Position numbers and translations under genes: made by a program
The notes under the pieces: generated by a model
Database searches by the model: none
What the model saw: the letters and a program-made list of their open reading frames with translations, nothing else
Told to the model about the DNA's origin: nothing
NCBI GenBank assembly: GCA_023251095.1
Contig: JAHEZL010000023.1
Location: 1 to 64,000 of the forward strand
DNA length: 64,000 nt
From: Flavobacteriales bacterium
GTDB taxonomy: Bacteria; Bacteroidota; Bacteroidia; Flavobacteriales_C; GCA-002722245
Direction of reading: 5' to 3'
Part shown: piece after piece, positions 35,801-43,185 of the stretch
Layout: every line of letters begins with the position of its first letter
How positions within the stretch are numbered: the first letter of the stretch is position 1

Positions 35801-38025
35801 CTGCGCGTTATATACGTTTAGATAAACCTGCCAATGCAAGCAAAGCAAATTATCTGGCCATTCATGAATTGTATGTATTTAATGTAAGTACCGGCGCAGG
35901 AAGTTTGATTTCTGTAGCCATGAAAAATCCTTTATTCCATCAATTCACTTCTCCTTTATATGGAAATATTGGAACAGGAAATATGTATACTGCCGATCCG
36001 TCGGCACATGTATGGGCCGACGGACGTTTGTATGTTTATGCTTCACACGATATAGAGCCTGCAGTGGGTTGCGACCGAATGGATCGTTACCATGTTTTCT
36101 CTACCGATGATATGACCAACTGGGTGGATCACGGTGAAATACTCAATGCAAGCCAGGTTTCATGGGGACGTGCTGAAGGCGGATTTATGTGGGCGCCTGA
36201 TTGTGCGTATAATCCGGCCAACCAGACTTATTATTTTTATTACCCTCACCCAAGCGGAACCGATTGGGGCTCTACTTGGAAAATTGGTGTTGCTACCAGC
36301 AAGGAACCTGCTGCGAATTTTGTGGATCAGGGATACATCACCGGAATGTCGAATTTAATTGACCCTTGTGTTTTCGTTGACGATGACGGTCAGCCTTATA
36401 TTTATCAGGGAGGCGGCGGAACCTGCATGGGCGGTAAATTGGATAAAAATGACTGGACAAAATTATCAGGCACTATGACGCAAATGCAGGGACTGGTTGA
36501 TTTTCACGAAGCCACCTGGGTACACAAATACAACGGAAAATATTATTTGTCGCATGCCGATAACCATGGCAGCGACGGCAATCAGTTGAAATACGCGGTG
36601 AGTAACAGTTCGCTGGGACCATGGACCGACATGGGCGTTTTAATGTACGCTACCGGTTGTGACACACATCACGGATCTGTTGTGGAATATAATGGTCAGT
36701 GGTGGTCCTTCTATCACACCAGCAATTTCTCGGGAGAATATAATTTACGTTCGGTATGCGCCGATAAATTATCTTACAACAACGATGGAAGTATTCAACC
36801 GGTGAACAACTGGGGAACACCTTTTAAAACCAACACGGTTGCCATCACCAACAACACAACAGACATCGCATTAACACTGGAAGCTGAAGACTTTAACAAC
36901 GGCGGATCACATTACGGATACTGGGATAAAACCGATGCCAATTCAGGCGGCAACACTACTTATCGCGCAGGTGAAGGAGTAGATATTGAAAATCGTGCAG
37001 GTTCTGTCACCAACATCGGATGGATGGAAGATGGTGAATGGCTGAGATATACCATCAGCGTTACTAAAGCCGGATTGTACGATATCGACTGTATTGTAGC
37101 TGCAGGAAACGCCGGAGGAAAATTCCATTTGAGTGTGAATGGCACCAACCTTACGGGAGACATCACTGTGCCTAACACCGGCGACTGGGGTACCTGGACT
37201 ACCGTGACGGCAAAAAATATTCCGCTGCAGGCGGGTGATCAGTACATAGAATTGCGCAGCAACGGAGGATTCAATCTTGATAAGTTCAAAATCCGTAAAT
37301 CAGCGCCCTATGCGGGAACTGCCTATAACGGTCCGCACAACGTGCCCGGAACTTTTGAAGCAGAAGATTACGACAATGGCGGTACAGGCGTAGCTTATTT
37401 CGATTCAGATCCCGCAAACAACAGCGGTGCCTACAGAACAACAGAAGGTGTTGATTTAGAAAGCTCCAGCGGAAGTATCCATATGAGCTGGACCAATAGC
37501 GGCGAGTGGACCAAATACACCATCAACGTTACCAGCGCAGGAACTTATGATATTCAGATTCCTGTAGCAACGGGCAACGGTGCAAGCGGCACTTTGTATG
37601 TTACGTTTGATGACACCTACACCTTACCAATTGCAAGCATCAATACAGGGAATTGGAATACTTATCAGACTTTAACCATTTCTAATGTTCAGTTAACTGC
37701 AGGCGCTCATGTGATGAAACTCAATATTGGCGGCAACATCAATGTCGACAAATTTACCTTTATCAAAAATGTTGTTACTGAATTAACCGAAACAGAATCG
37801 GCAGAAGTAATGATTTACCCTAATCCGTCTGAAGGCATTTTCAAAATCAACACCACTAAGTCGGGTAAATTAAATATCACCGATGTAACGGGTAAATTGG
37901 TTTTTTCTGAAAATGTAAATCATCAAACAATTATCGATTTATCTTCTCAGGCTTCAGGAATGTATCTTGCTACAATGACTGCAGGCAATGAAACACACAG
38001 ATTTAAACTGATGATAAACAAGTAA
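32824..38025 (+). CDS. Multidomain glycan-active enzyme: tandem beta-helix, F5/8C, GH43, CBM6 x2, T9SS type A
   Basis: A 1733-residue protein with a signal peptide ending LSSAQ. Residues about 25-455 and 464-880 are two tandem pectate-lyase-3-type beta-helices, each opened by a GGG-V/I-x-YLP-x-G-x-Y motif; this layout recalls GH55 beta-1,3-glucanases, but the catalytic residue was not identified. Residues 888-1020 are an F5/8 type C domain. Residues 1032-1350 are GH43, with carboxylates in YTADPSAHVW, LIDPCVFVDDDG and FHEATWVH. Two CBM6 modules begin at about 1351 and 1509 (LEAEDF, FEAEDY). A type A sorting domain starts near 1661 (IYPNPSEG...ASGMYLATM). It is probably an extracellular enzyme acting on a complex or branched glycan. 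Confidence 0.88.
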   Translation: MNYKFTHPTFLVLFSLFTFHLSSAQTWQLVTPKYSTNDAIVAGFVANASQYGNGTTDATSYIQACLNSLDNAVGDANHGGGVLYLPEGKYKITGSILIPKGITIRGDWQKPVKGQSIVGTILMAYNDKGNVNGTPFITMQPGAAVLDLAFWYPEQDPNNIVAYPPTIQFGQPNYFGNEYCNAKNITLVNSYSGIFFYRGGGTCPTINGVYGTPLKQGIEIDRIVDIGRTEWCDFSPAYWAGSGLAGAPSLSNTVYTKWIYDNGTGIIMRRNDWSYTCYISIDGYNKGFYATKTIDAIETATPNGHNYGFTFTNCKYGLYFDGDNTVGIMFTEMKVTGCEYGVYAAPNTAGILQLYKWDINASNCAIFSDQTSTTKITLQESIIANGKVKLLGGTLLAMDNDFNNSAPQILFEINSRGNLTGNRFKNAVNISEKSVFVNHIDHTPVSTTKLPTYFEFKSQSKKPSRNVMYNVLSYGVTVGTRNAIPAADATTGIQNALNQAKTDGGGIVYLPPGHYRINGSLTIPAGVELKGSVDVGEVPMGPGSVLEVYGSKGNENGTPCIQMQQGSGLRGVVFNYPDQVFCTVLPESVLKFPYTVQVQGSDVYIVNVGFRTAYKGVDLFTYKCDRFYLDFLEGHVFTVGAKVGNGSADGIIANMQFNTIVYNSGDETKFGSWPNSDRSSCSTDATKNPYNYNAKYLDFLTIGDAPNILLYNDFNYGANHGLILQNGASGTALGLGLDGDRTGILVDGNANFSFINTQDVSLNYDALGGEQSSYIKTTSNFTSGSINLFSSDYWGQATSSGIVMNGAGTVNLQSSNFESPGSQSFANVNNGTLNIGNSIVNPRDPLVNGTQLSGVNIVGSDVNPYSLNTNTLGSYKDNFTGAQPSPTSSLNRTGWIATASRSNGGREAQKSIDGDAATSWSSGWQNDGVAIWYQVDMLTPQTFNQVILDYTGSPNDGPASYNFSVSNDGINWTQVATGTGANQMTIISFPVSTARYIRLDKPANASKANYLAIHELYVFNVSTGAGSLISVAMKNPLFHQFTSPLYGNIGTGNMYTADPSAHVWADGRLYVYASHDIEPAVGCDRMDRYHVFSTDDMTNWVDHGEILNASQVSWGRAEGGFMWAPDCAYNPANQTYYFYYPHPSGTDWGSTWKIGVATSKEPAANFVDQGYITGMSNLIDPCVFVDDDGQPYIYQGGGGTCMGGKLDKNDWTKLSGTMTQMQGLVDFHEATWVHKYNGKYYLSHADNHGSDGNQLKYAVSNSSLGPWTDMGVLMYATGCDTHHGSVVEYNGQWWSFYHTSNFSGEYNLRSVCADKLSYNNDGSIQPVNNWGTPFKTNTVAITNNTTDIALTLEAEDFNNGGSHYGYWDKTDANSGGNTTYRAGEGVDIENRAGSVTNIGWMEDGEWLRYTISVTKAGLYDIDCIVAAGNAGGKFHLSVNGTNLTGDITVPNTGDWGTWTTVTAKNIPLQAGDQYIELRSNGGFNLDKFKIRKSAPYAGTAYNGPHNVPGTFEAEDYDNGGTGVAYFDSDPANNSGAYRTTEGVDLESSSGSIHMSWTNSGEWTKYTINVTSAGTYDIQIPVATGNGASGTLYVTFDDTYTLPIASINTGNWNTYQTLTISNVQLTAGAHVMKLNIGGNINVDKFTFIKNVVTELTETESAEVMIYPNPSEGIFKINTTKSGKLNITDVTGKLVFSENVNHQTIIDLSSQASGMYLATMTAGNETHRFKLMINK

Positions 38026-38032
38026 TCGAATT

Positions 38033-38067
38033 AAAACAGATCCTGAATTAAATTCAGGATCTGTTTT
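38033..38067. terminator. Bidirectional-type hairpin terminator
   Basis: AAAACAGATCCTGAA pairs with TTCAGGATCTGTTTT around a 5-nt loop, immediately after the stop at 38025. Confidence 0.85.
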
Positions 38068-38201
38068 CACTAAAACCAAGAAGGTGAATTTCCTCGTTTT
38101 TTTTGTAACTTTCCAGTTGGCTTGGGTGTTTGTGCATTAATGAACCATTTTCTATAAAGTTCGTAAGATTGCACCACCACAACAGATTTTAAATTTGTTT
38201 T

Positions 38202-39809
38202 ATGAAGTATAAGTTTTTATTGTTTTTCTATTTCTCTTTTATTTTTTTAGCCTCTGCTAATCAATCTGACGAAGCTGTTTATGCTAAACTGGATAGTCTT
38301 TTAGATCAAAAACCGGAACTCGTAAAACAAAAGCAAAAACGAATCGCCTCTCTGGACAGGATGTTAAAAGACAGTGAAGTCAGAAAGGACATTGCCAATC
38401 AATTTCAATTTTGCACAAAACTTTTTGAAGAATACAAATCCTTTCAATACGATTCGGCATACAAATACACCACCCGCATGGTGAGCACGGCCTACCTCCT
38501 GAATGACAATGCAAAAATCAACAATGCTAAAGTAAATGTAAGTTTCATTTTTCTTTCTGCGGGTATGTTTAAGGAAGCGCTGGATACATTAAACACTGTT
38601 GATCCTATGGCTTTAGCGGTTCCTGAAAGAATTAATTTATACAAAGTTTTTGCGCGAACCTATTTTGATCTTTCTGATTTTTCACAAAATCAGCAATACA
38701 ATCAGGCATACAACACATTGGGAAATGAGTATCTGGAAAAGGCTCTTGCTCTTTCGGAAAAAGCATCTGCAGAATTTCTTTTTTTAAAAGCATGGAAATA
38801 CATGCGTGTTAGAAACATTGAACTGGCGATTAAAACCTACCAAAAATTACTCCTCTATTACAATCTTACAGAACATGAATATGCTATTGTAACATCAAGT
38901 TTAAGCTTTATGTACATGCTGGATAACGATCAACCCAAACACAAAGAATTTTTAATTAAAGCAGCCATCGCAGATATCCGCGGATGTGTATTTGAAACTG
39001 TTGCACTTCGTAATCTTGCGGAAATAATTTACAAAGAAAATGATTTTGACCGCGCTTACCGTTACATAAAAATTGCCAACGATGATGCCTATGCTTATGG
39101 CGCAAAATTCCGTCAGGTTCAGGTGGCTTATCTCTTGCCGATGATAGAAGCTGCAAACATGAACGAGCAGGAAAGCAAAAAAAGAAATCTGATCATCATC
39201 ACTCTTTTCGCAACACTGGTAAGCGTGTTGATTTTTATTTTGTATTTCATCGTTTACCGCAACAACGTAAAACTAAAACTGGCTAAGGCAAGCCTTGTTG
39301 AATCGCATGCAAGCCTTCAGGAATTGAACAACACACTTCTCGATGCCAATAAAATTAAAGAGGAATACATCGGTCACTTTTTCAAAACCATTTCTGAGTA
39401 CATCGACAAACTGGATAAACTTAAAAGTTCCATCGACAGAAAAATTACTCAGAAAAGAACAGATCAGATTCAGGACATTATCAAACAAATTAATCTCAAA
39501 GCAGAGCGCGAAGATTTGTATGGTAGTTTCGACAGGATTTTCCTGAAATTATTTCCCGACTTCATTGCCAAGTTCAATACATTTATCAGCGAAGACGGAA
39601 AATATGTAATTGAAGAAAATGCTCCGCTTCCTCCCGAACTTAGAATTTTTGCACTCATCCGTTTGGGGATTACCGACAATGAAAAAATCGCTCAGTTTTT
39701 AGGCTATTCTATCAATACCATTTATACTTATAAAACGAGGTTGAAGAACAAAACCATTATTCCAAATGAAAAACTGGAAGCGCGGGTGATGGAGATTAAA
39801 GCGAATTAA
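38202..39809 (+). CDS. DUF6377-type membrane-anchored regulator with C-terminal HTH
   Basis: This 535-residue protein has a signal peptide (MKYKFLLFFYFSFIFLASA) and the typical N-terminal LDSLLDQKPELVKQKQKRIASLDRML. A helical, TPR-like periplasmic region spans about 40-325, with one transmembrane helix at about 329-349 (LIIITLFATLVSVLIFILYF). A coiled-coil stretch follows. Residues about 476-520 form a LuxR-like helix-turn-helix (RIFALIRLGITDNEKIAQFLGYSINTIYTYKTRLKNK). Proteins of this layout are found beside glycan loci in Bacteroidota and are thought to sense a periplasmic ligand and bind DNA. It is a strong local candidate for the activator of the shared promoters. It has none of those elements upstream itself and converges on the lectin gene with a 7-bp gap. 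Confidence 0.85.
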   Translation: MKYKFLLFFYFSFIFLASANQSDEAVYAKLDSLLDQKPELVKQKQKRIASLDRMLKDSEVRKDIANQFQFCTKLFEEYKSFQYDSAYKYTTRMVSTAYLLNDNAKINNAKVNVSFIFLSAGMFKEALDTLNTVDPMALAVPERINLYKVFARTYFDLSDFSQNQQYNQAYNTLGNEYLEKALALSEKASAEFLFLKAWKYMRVRNIELAIKTYQKLLLYYNLTEHEYAIVTSSLSFMYMLDNDQPKHKEFLIKAAIADIRGCVFETVALRNLAEIIYKENDFDRAYRYIKIANDDAYAYGAKFRQVQVAYLLPMIEAANMNEQESKKRNLIIITLFATLVSVLIFILYFIVYRNNVKLKLAKASLVESHASLQELNNTLLDANKIKEEYIGHFFKTISEYIDKLDKLKSSIDRKITQKRTDQIQDIIKQINLKAEREDLYGSFDRIFLKLFPDFIAKFNTFISEDGKYVIEENAPLPPELRIFALIRLGITDNEKIAQFLGYSINTIYTYKTRLKNKTIIPNEKLEARVMEIKAN

Positions 39810-39816
39810 TTTACAC

Positions 39817-41166
39817 TTAGTTTTTAATAATCTTTTGCTGCTCAACAAAGGTACCGGCTTTAACAGTAATGATATATGTGCCTTTTGCTAATTCAGGCAT
39901 AATACTGATAGTACTTTGATTGTTTATTCGGTTATCATGGTATAATTCCCTTCCTAAAACATCATGAATAATTATATCCACTTTGCCTTGTATATTGCTA
40001 TTGATAGTCAACACATCATCAAAAGGATTAGGGAAAATGCTAACATGCTTTTTATTTAACTCTACCGTAACAATCTTACTATACTTGAAAACCCCATCAA
40101 AATCCACTTGACGCAAACGATAATAAACATTGTTATCATACAGAGTATTGTCGGAAAATTTATATGCAAGAAAAGAATTAGAATTACCAGCCCCGGCTAC
40201 TTCTCCTATTGCATCCCAGTCAAAAAGATTTGTTGAACGCTCAATAATAAATTTTTCATTATTTATTTCACTGGCAGTTCCCCAATACAAATCTACTTTG
40301 TCTTTTTTATTTATAGCAGTAAATGAAACCAACTCTACCGGCAAAATAGCACAACCCAAATTGTTTCCTGTTAAATTACTAATGTCATGTCCATTACTCA
40401 CTGTTGCCGAACTGGTAGCTCCAAATTTTCCGGATCCCCATGTTTGATTTAATCCCCCCGCACCGAAATAAGTACAAAGTTGATATGATGATCCTGTAAA
40501 ATCGTAAGATAATTTTACTGTTGCGTCAATGTATACTTTTAAGATGTGTGTAAACGGACTATAATTAAAACAAATCCAATGCTCTAAACCATCCTCTAGA
40601 TTCCCGGCATCAGCACTTGTAATTCTTCCGTTGTCGCTCGCATCACCATCTCTATGAATAGCAACCTCATCACTGTTTCCTGAGGTTCCACCACCATATG
40701 AACCATCAAAATTTGCTGTACCCTCACTGCTCCAGGTATCAAATTCCACAGTAATCATTGATGCGCACGCCCCGTGATAACCCAATCCACCACCACAAGC
40801 ACCATTATTAATATTGTAAGCACACTTTGAAAAAGAAAATGAAACACCATCACCTCCTGCATCACTTCCTATATTATCACTTCCACCCGAACATCCAAAA
40901 AACACTTGATAACAAAGGACAAAATTAGCTGAGCCACATGGATCATAAGTTGAAGAGCTTTCCGTAACAGCCGCTCCTGCACATCCTGTACTGGTAGTAT
41001 TCAATAATTGAATCACGCCACTACCCCAGTCGGTATAACCTGTAGTACCTACCGTATAACTTGCATCCCAGCCACCACTAGGCTGAGCATACAAATCAAA
41101 AACAAATGATACCAAAACAAAAGTAATCGGTAAAATTTTTGAGAGGTTAATCATTCTAATATTCAT
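39817..41166 (-). CDS. L-type lectin domain protein with T9SS type A domain
   Basis: A signal peptide ending LYAQ is followed by SGGWDAS and an L-type (legume-type) lectin domain at residues about 35-270: VCYQVFFGC-like core, GDGVSFSF, MITVEFDTWSS, DEVAIHRDGD, LEDGLEHWICFNY and LKVYIDATVKLSYDF. Residues about 275-370 are the usual linker domain (LPVELVSFTAINKKDKVDLYWGTASEIN), then a type A sorting domain (SIFPNPFDDVLTI...AKGTYIITVKAG). It is probably a surface glycan-binding protein. An internal ATG at 41154 is an alternative start. It lies 42 bp behind the upstream gene and shares promoter G. Confidence 0.9.
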   Translation of the reverse strand: MNIRMINLSKILPITFVLVSFVFDLYAQPSGGWDASYTVGTTGYTDWGSGVIQLLNTTSTGCAGAAVTESSSTYDPCGSANFVLCYQVFFGCSGGSDNIGSDAGGDGVSFSFSKCAYNINNGACGGGLGYHGACASMITVEFDTWSSEGTANFDGSYGGGTSGNSDEVAIHRDGDASDNGRITSADAGNLEDGLEHWICFNYSPFTHILKVYIDATVKLSYDFTGSSYQLCTYFGAGGLNQTWGSGKFGATSSATVSNGHDISNLTGNNLGCAILPVELVSFTAINKKDKVDLYWGTASEINNEKFIIERSTNLFDWDAIGEVAGAGNSNSFLAYKFSDNTLYDNNVYYRLRQVDFDGVFKYSKIVTVELNKKHVSIFPNPFDDVLTINSNIQGKVDIIIHDVLGRELYHDNRINNQSTISIMPELAKGTYIITVKAGTFVEQQKIIKN

Positions 41167-41208
41167 TGTTATTCTCTGAGGCTTTCCAAATATAAATATA
41201 TTAAAGAC

Positions 41209-42921
41209 CTATCTCACAATGACTTTTTCTGTGTAGATAGCATTAAAAGAGTTGGTAACTTGAAGCAAATACATTCCTGATGCAATATTATCAAACTCAA
41301 CAATATTATTATTGGCACTGACCTGATTTTTATATTTAATCAGGCGACCGCTGACATCATACAAAGACAGTGATAACAATGAATTATTTTCGCTGCTGAG
41401 GTGAACCATAATATTTTTTCCTTCGGCAGTTCCGTTATTCAAAACCTTCGCATAAAATTCTTTTTGGCAACCTTGAAATGAAACAACATTAGAATAAGAA
41501 TAACCTCCATCGTAATCTGTTTGTTTCAATCGGTAATACACCGGAAAATTTTCGTGTGCATCAAAATCAACATCGCTATTGTATACTAATCTCTGAGTGC
41601 TGTTACCTGCGCCTTTTACTGTTAACACTTCATTAAAATTTCCACCATCAGCACTTTTTTCTATGGTATAAAAATCATTGTCGATTTCAGAAACCGACAC
41701 CCATTCAAAGGCAACCTTATCATCATCTTGTTTGGAACATGCAGCATCAAAATACATTAGTTTAACAGGCAACACCGCATTTGAACAAGTGCTTACACCT
41801 GCAACAGCCCTGGTACATTTGGTCCACCCACCTGCAGCAGGATCAGTACCATCCCAACCACCGGTGGGATTACCCGCATCACAAAAATCCAGTTCTTGTC
41901 CCGAAGGAACAAATCCTCCCGCTGTATAAGTAGAAACTCCCGCCACATTAATTTTACCGATATATCCGCTTGCCGTAGTAGGTCCCCAGATACCACCGGC
42001 ACTTATAGTATTGGAAGTAAAATTATGCGTAACATCAATCCAGCAATAATTGTAAAAATCCAAAGCAGAATTTGTGAGTGCAAAATCGTAGGCTTTAATT
42101 TTTCCGTAATTATAAAAAGCACTGCTGGTTGCTGTTTCATTATCGGAATAGAATTTCCCTGTACCTGTTCCACTGCTTCCCAAAGTAGTGATTACACCAT
42201 AATTATAAATATTAGAAGCACCGCCATTACTCACCATTCTAAAATCACCGTTTACTTTAATGATTCCTGATGAACGATTCATAAAAGCAGTTGTTCCATT
42301 GTACCCATCTAAATTTACTTTTTTTCCACTTCCCGAAAGTATGATGGTACCATAGTTATCAATAAAACCTGTTCCACCCTGCGGTCCCTTTAAATCTCCA
42401 TTATCTATGGTAATGGTTCCCGATACTGAATTGGTTAAACTGGATCCCTGATTATTCAAATCCATTTGAAAATCTTTATTCGTTCCAGTAACATGAATAT
42501 TTCCTGAATTAGTAACCGTAGTAGCCCACAACAATAAACCCGGAGGAGTTAAAGTACCGGTAACATCCAGCTTTACTAAATTTCCGTTACTGCCCGAATA
42601 ATCCAAAGTTGTTGTTGGCGTCCAGTAACCGGTAACACAAACCCAAACATTACCCACATCGCTGATATTGGTGATTTGACCTGTGTAAGGTGAGCCTGCT
42701 GTTCCGGCAATACAAATTCGGGGATTACTTCCATCGGCCCATGCAACATAATCACCACTGGCCCCGGTTAAAGTTTTTGTACAAGCATTTGCTCCTGTGC
42801 AAATACTTTGAGCATAAACACAATTAAAACCAAACAGCATTATGATTAACAGGAATGAAATTTCAGGAAAACATCCTGAACTGAAATTTTTGTTTATTCT
42901 TTTTGTCACGGCGCTGAGCAT
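41209..42921 (-). CDS. Beta-solenoid-like T9SS type A secreted protein (570 aa)
   Basis: The signal peptide has an extended N-region (MLSAVTKRINKNFSSGCFPEISFLLIIML...YAQ). Residues about 40-390 show solenoid-like repeats of Asn-Tyr-Gly and Gly-rich turns (FIDNYGTIILSGSGKKVNL, NIYNYGVITTLGSSG, FYNYGKIKAYDF), like secreted beta-helical adhesins. Residues about 390-490 are the T9SS-cargo linker domain (LPVKLMYFDAACSKQDDDKVAFEWVSVSEID), followed by a type A-like end (SLYDVSGRLIKYKN...ASGMYLLQVTN...KVIVR). No enzyme motif was recognised. The predicted promoter G places its ATG only a few bases behind the transcription start. Confidence 0.8.
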   Translation of the reverse strand: MLSAVTKRINKNFSSGCFPEISFLLIIMLFGFNCVYAQSICTGANACTKTLTGASGDYVAWADGSNPRICIAGTAGSPYTGQITNISDVGNVWVCVTGYWTPTTTLDYSGSNGNLVKLDVTGTLTPPGLLLWATTVTNSGNIHVTGTNKDFQMDLNNQGSSLTNSVSGTITIDNGDLKGPQGGTGFIDNYGTIILSGSGKKVNLDGYNGTTAFMNRSSGIIKVNGDFRMVSNGGASNIYNYGVITTLGSSGTGTGKFYSDNETATSSAFYNYGKIKAYDFALTNSALDFYNYCWIDVTHNFTSNTISAGGIWGPTTASGYIGKINVAGVSTYTAGGFVPSGQELDFCDAGNPTGGWDGTDPAAGGWTKCTRAVAGVSTCSNAVLPVKLMYFDAACSKQDDDKVAFEWVSVSEIDNDFYTIEKSADGGNFNEVLTVKGAGNSTQRLVYNSDVDFDAHENFPVYYRLKQTDYDGGYSYSNVVSFQGCQKEFYAKVLNNGTAEGKNIMVHLSSENNSLLSLSLYDVSGRLIKYKNQVSANNNIVEFDNIASGMYLLQVTNSFNAIYTEKVIVR

Positions 42922-42932
42922 TATTTTTAACT

Positions 42933-43058
42933 CAAATAAACGCCTTAGTCAAGCCGCTGTCCAGTAGTCTCTGAAAAATCAAGAAGGAATTTAAAAAACA
43001 CAAAATCAATCAACTGATTATCAACATACAACAATTAATATTGCCTTAATAAATATAG
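42933..43058 (-). promoter_or_regulatory. Shared-architecture promoter, site G
   Basis: Minus-strand elements: CTATATTT (43058-43051); TGATAATCA core with AATCAGTTGATTG (43019-43007); CTTGATTTTTCA (42983-42972); GACTACTGG (42969-42961); a 20-bp spacer; TTTATTTG (42940-42933). The ATG at 42921 is 11 bp beyond the -7 box, so the leader would be nearly absent. Confidence 0.75.
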
Positions 43059-43131
43059 GCTTAGTATAGAAAAATATGAAGCGAAAAAGATGTTATTGAA
43101 ACGCAATCGACTACTATATTAAAGAAGAAGA

Positions 43132-43156
43132 AGGTCGTGAAAAATATTCACGACCT
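43132..43156 (-). terminator. Hairpin terminator after the GH87 operon
   Basis: On the minus strand AGGTCGTGAA pairs with TTCACGACCT (10 bp, 5-nt loop) 30 bp after the stop at 43186. The tail is T-rich but interrupted (TCTTCTTCTTT). Confidence 0.65.
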
Positions 43157-43185
43157 CATCTTCGTTTCCCGGAAGTCAAAAAAAA

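Noticed and set aside
38190-38197. TAAATTTG as promoter of the DUF6377 gene
   Set aside because: It matches TAnnTTTG but ends only 4 bp before the ATG, so transcription would start inside the gene; an upstream weak pair (TTTG near 38132, TATAAAG near 38154) is equally uncertain.
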